From Ascarosepion bandense (lineage: Eukaryota > Mollusca > Cephalopoda > Sepiida > Sepiidae), in assembly GCA_037127315.1 (NCBI GenBank), contig JBBBDQ010001937.1:88501-152500 (forward strand): a DNA stretch of 64,000 bases, in the 5' to 3' direction. The position numbers were made by a program, and so were the translations under genes. Below the pieces are notes generated by a model. That model was not told the DNA's origin and searched no databases. It worked only from the letters and a program-made list of their open reading frames with translations. Shown piece after piece: positions 61,791-64,000 of this stretch. Each line of letters begins with the position of its first letter. Positions within the stretch are counted from its first letter, which is position 1.

Positions 61791-62285
61791 ATACATTTAT
61801 ATTCCAGAGAATGTAAATAAATAAATCTAAAAAACATCATCAGTATTCTCATTCTTCTCTTTTCCACTTCCTGACACCCCCTATAACCTGTCACTCTTTC
61901 TCAAAACTAACCCTCTGCAGAACAGTGGCAGTAAAATGCCTTGATTGGGGCGATATGATTATTAAAAATATATTTCTATACATTTATATTCCAGAGAATG
62001 TAAATAAATCTAAAAGACATGAATGTGTAGCTAATCAGTATTTCATTTACTGATTGATTCGTTTTCTAGGACTTATCAACAGACAAGGAATTATTATGTA
62101 AATATAAAGTGGGGGATCGATTTTATATTACAATCAATATATAAATGGATCCCTCACTTTATGGCCACTTCCTGACACCCCATAAAAACTTCCACTCTTT
62201 TTCATAACTTTATTCTTTGTAACCCCCTGCAAAAAAAGTGTCAGTAAAATGCCTTGCTTGGGCTGATAAGATTATATGTAAAAAA
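61791..62285 (+). repeat. Two further LINE tails joined by linkers
   Basis: Tail copies end at about 61970 (GGGGCGATATGATTATT) and 62275 (TTGGGCTGATAAGATTAT). They are separated by linkers with CTATACATTTATATTCCAGA. The second linker has the palindromic core ATAAAGTGGGGGATCGAT ... GGATCCCTCACTTTATGG (62105-62163). This is the LINE counterpart of the SINE and RTE tail-linker-tail arrays. Confidence 0.8.
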
Positions 62286-62699
62286 AATTATTTTGTGTAT
62301 TTACATTATGAGGTTTTATGAGATCATTTTCCAGCGTTGCAAAAAGAATTACATATCCGGAATGTTTTCAGTTGGTTTTTGAAAATAACAAAACATCATA
62401 TGATAAACATCATCGATTTTAGGTACTTTCTAAATTTTCTTACAATAATCATACAAATCTATATATATATATATATATATAGATGAATAGCAAAAAAAAA
62501 AAAGTATTAAAGATGATAATTCGTTCCGAGTAGTAAATACTTCAAGCGAAATATAAAACTCAGTATTAATACGTCTGAGAAATTTCCATTCACAAGAAAA
62601 TGTTTCAGTAATTAATGTTTATATATTTTCCCTTCAATTATCCATTACTAGTCTCACATAAATGAGTATTTGATAAAATCAATTCACACGAAGAAATAC
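62286..62699. other. No feature recognised; short (TA)n
   Basis: A (TA)n tract at 62459-62481; otherwise AT-rich non-coding DNA. Confidence 0.45.
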
Positions 62700-63908
62700 A
62701 ATAAAGCCACTAAGACAATGAGTGTGGAAGAATAAGAAAAACAAAAACATTATTAAGGAACAAGAACAATAAAAGAGGAATCAAGAAGACATTAGATAAC
62801 GATTGACATTGCATTTAAGGGTTACTGAGTGTGAAAGAATAAGAAAAACAAAAACATTATAAAGGAACGAGAACAACGAAAGAAAAGGAATCAAGAAGAC
62901 AGTAGATAACGAATGACATTGCATTTAACGGTTACTGAGTGTGAAAGAATAAGAAAAAGAAAAACATTATAAAGGAACGAGAACAATGAAAGAAAAGGAA
63001 TCAAGAAGACAGTAGATAACGATTGACATTGCATTTAAGGGTTACTGAGTGTGAAAGAATGAGAAAAACAAAAACATTATTAAGGAACAAGAACAATAAA
63101 AGAGGAATCAAGAAGACATTAGATAACGATTGACATTGCATTTAAGCGTTACTGAGTGTGAAAGAATAAGAAAAACAAAAACATTATAAAGGAACGAGAA
63201 CAATGAAAGAAAAGGAATCAAGAAGACAGTAGATAACGATTGACATTGCATTTAAGGGTTACTGAGTGTGGAAGAATAAGAAAAACAAAAACATTATAAA
63301 GGAACGAGAACAATGAAAGAAAAGGAATCAAGAAGACAGTAGATAACGAATGACATTGCATTTAACGGTTACTGAGTGTGAAAGAATGAGAAAAACAAAA
63401 ACATTATTAAGGAACAAGAACAATAAAAGAGGAATCAAGAAGACATTAGATAACGATTGACATTGCATTTAAGCGTTACTGAGTGTGGAAGAATAAGAAA
63501 AACAAAAACATTATTAAGGAACAAGAACAATAAAAGAAGTGGAATCAAGAAGACATTAGATAACGATTGACATTGCATTTAAGCGTTACTGAGTGTGGAA
63601 GAATAAGAAAAACAAAAACATTATAAAGGAACGAGAACAATGAAAGAAAAGGAATCAAGAAGACAGTAGATAACGAATGACATTGCATTTAGCGGTTACT
63701 GAGTGTGAAAGAATAAGAAAAAGAAAAACATTATAAAGGAACGAGAACAATGAAAGAAAAGGAATCAAGAAGACAGTAGATAACGACTGACATTGCATTT
63801 AAGGGTTACTGAGTGTGAAAGAATGAGAAAAAGAAAAACATTAAGGAACAAGAACAATGAAAGAAAAGGAATCAAGAAGACAGTAGATAACGATTGACAT
63901 TGCATTTA
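62700..63908 (+). repeat. 106-110-bp satellite, about 11 units
   Basis: Units contain GTTACTGAGTGTGGAAGAAT, AAAAACATTATAAAGGAACG, GGAATCAAGAAGACAGTAGA and GATTGACATTGCATTTAA. Two variants alternate irregularly: a short form (ATTATTAAGGAACAAG, GACATT) and a long form (ATTATAAAGGAACGAG, GACAGT). The interspersed order indicates spread by unequal exchange or conversion rather than by block duplication. A diverged monomer is at 30060-30200. Confidence 0.93.
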
Positions 63909-64000
63909 ACTTGACCTGTAGCATGCATTCATGCTTAAGTATAATATTTTCGACAACCTTCCTTGCTTATAATGTTTAGAAGGAAAGTGTGAAAACGTTC
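63909..64000. other. Satellite flank to window end
   Basis: Single-copy-looking sequence after the last unit; nothing recognised. Confidence 0.5.

Overview
This is a repeat-dominated, AT-rich animal nuclear DNA window in which I find no convincing host protein-coding gene. The density of tRNA-derived SINEs, RTE and CR1/Jockey-group LINEs, Penelope-like elements (PLEs) and huge simple-sequence arrays suggests a mollusc, most likely a coleoid cephalopod such as an octopus. The species call is inference. Nearly every recognisable protein is a broken retroelement or transposon piece. There is no bacterial-style operon, promoter or terminator, no CRISPR array, and no intact rRNA or tRNA gene.

Layout. 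1-5.7 kb: a large imperfect inverted duplication built on a roughly 30-bp minisatellite family, with a CR1/Jockey LINE end inserted in one arm and a PLE endonuclease remnant in the spacer. 6-16.7 kb: LINE tails, an RTE LINE end, a mariner corpse, a tRNA-Ser-like SINE, tRNA-SINE dimers, an 81-bp perfect palindrome, a hammerhead-ribozyme element, a Tc1/mariner-like transposase end and a 1.15-kb solo LTR holding structured tandem repeats. 17-30 kb: AT/GA microsatellites, hairpins, RTE copies, a PLE split by a SINE array, and SINE dimers. 30-39 kb: remnants of a LINE with a restriction-like endonuclease, carrying two nested solo LTRs, plus RTE copies. 40.4-45.8 kb: a (TCTA)n array punctuated by a 16-bp module and tandemly duplicated together with its flank. 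46-52.7 kb: a ribozyme relic, a roughly 330-bp satellite interrupted by a LINE tail and by a 1.34-kb solo LTR, a minisatellite-bearing mobile element, and a 149-bp tandem array. 52.7-56 kb: a CR1/Jockey LINE split by an RTE tail array. 56.4-59.9 kb: a PLE with an inverted, internally deleted partner, disrupted by a hammerhead-bearing insertion and followed by a second, nearly monomeric hammerhead element. 60.5-64 kb: a 5S/tRNA compound SINE, tandem LINE tails and a 106-110-bp satellite.

How it fits together. The autonomous machinery is represented only by relics: a PLE reverse transcriptase with part of a GIY-YIG nuclease, and RTE, CR1/Jockey and restriction-like-endonuclease LINEs. Around them sit non-autonomous passengers that appear to exploit them: SINEs and repeats sharing a LINE 3' tail, and a small element joining a tRNA-like Pol III promoter to a type I hammerhead ribozyme.

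Strongest candidates for something undescribed: (1) the tRNA-promoter plus hammerhead element, resembling schistosome Sm-alpha or retrozymes, found inside and beside a PLE; (2) solo LTRs carrying tandem copies of a three-hairpin fold with one visible compensatory change; (3) a palindromic linker shared between tandem 3' tails of three unrelated retroelement families. Several insertions can be checked inside the window against paralogous empty sites. All alignments were made by eye, so boundaries may be off by a few bases.
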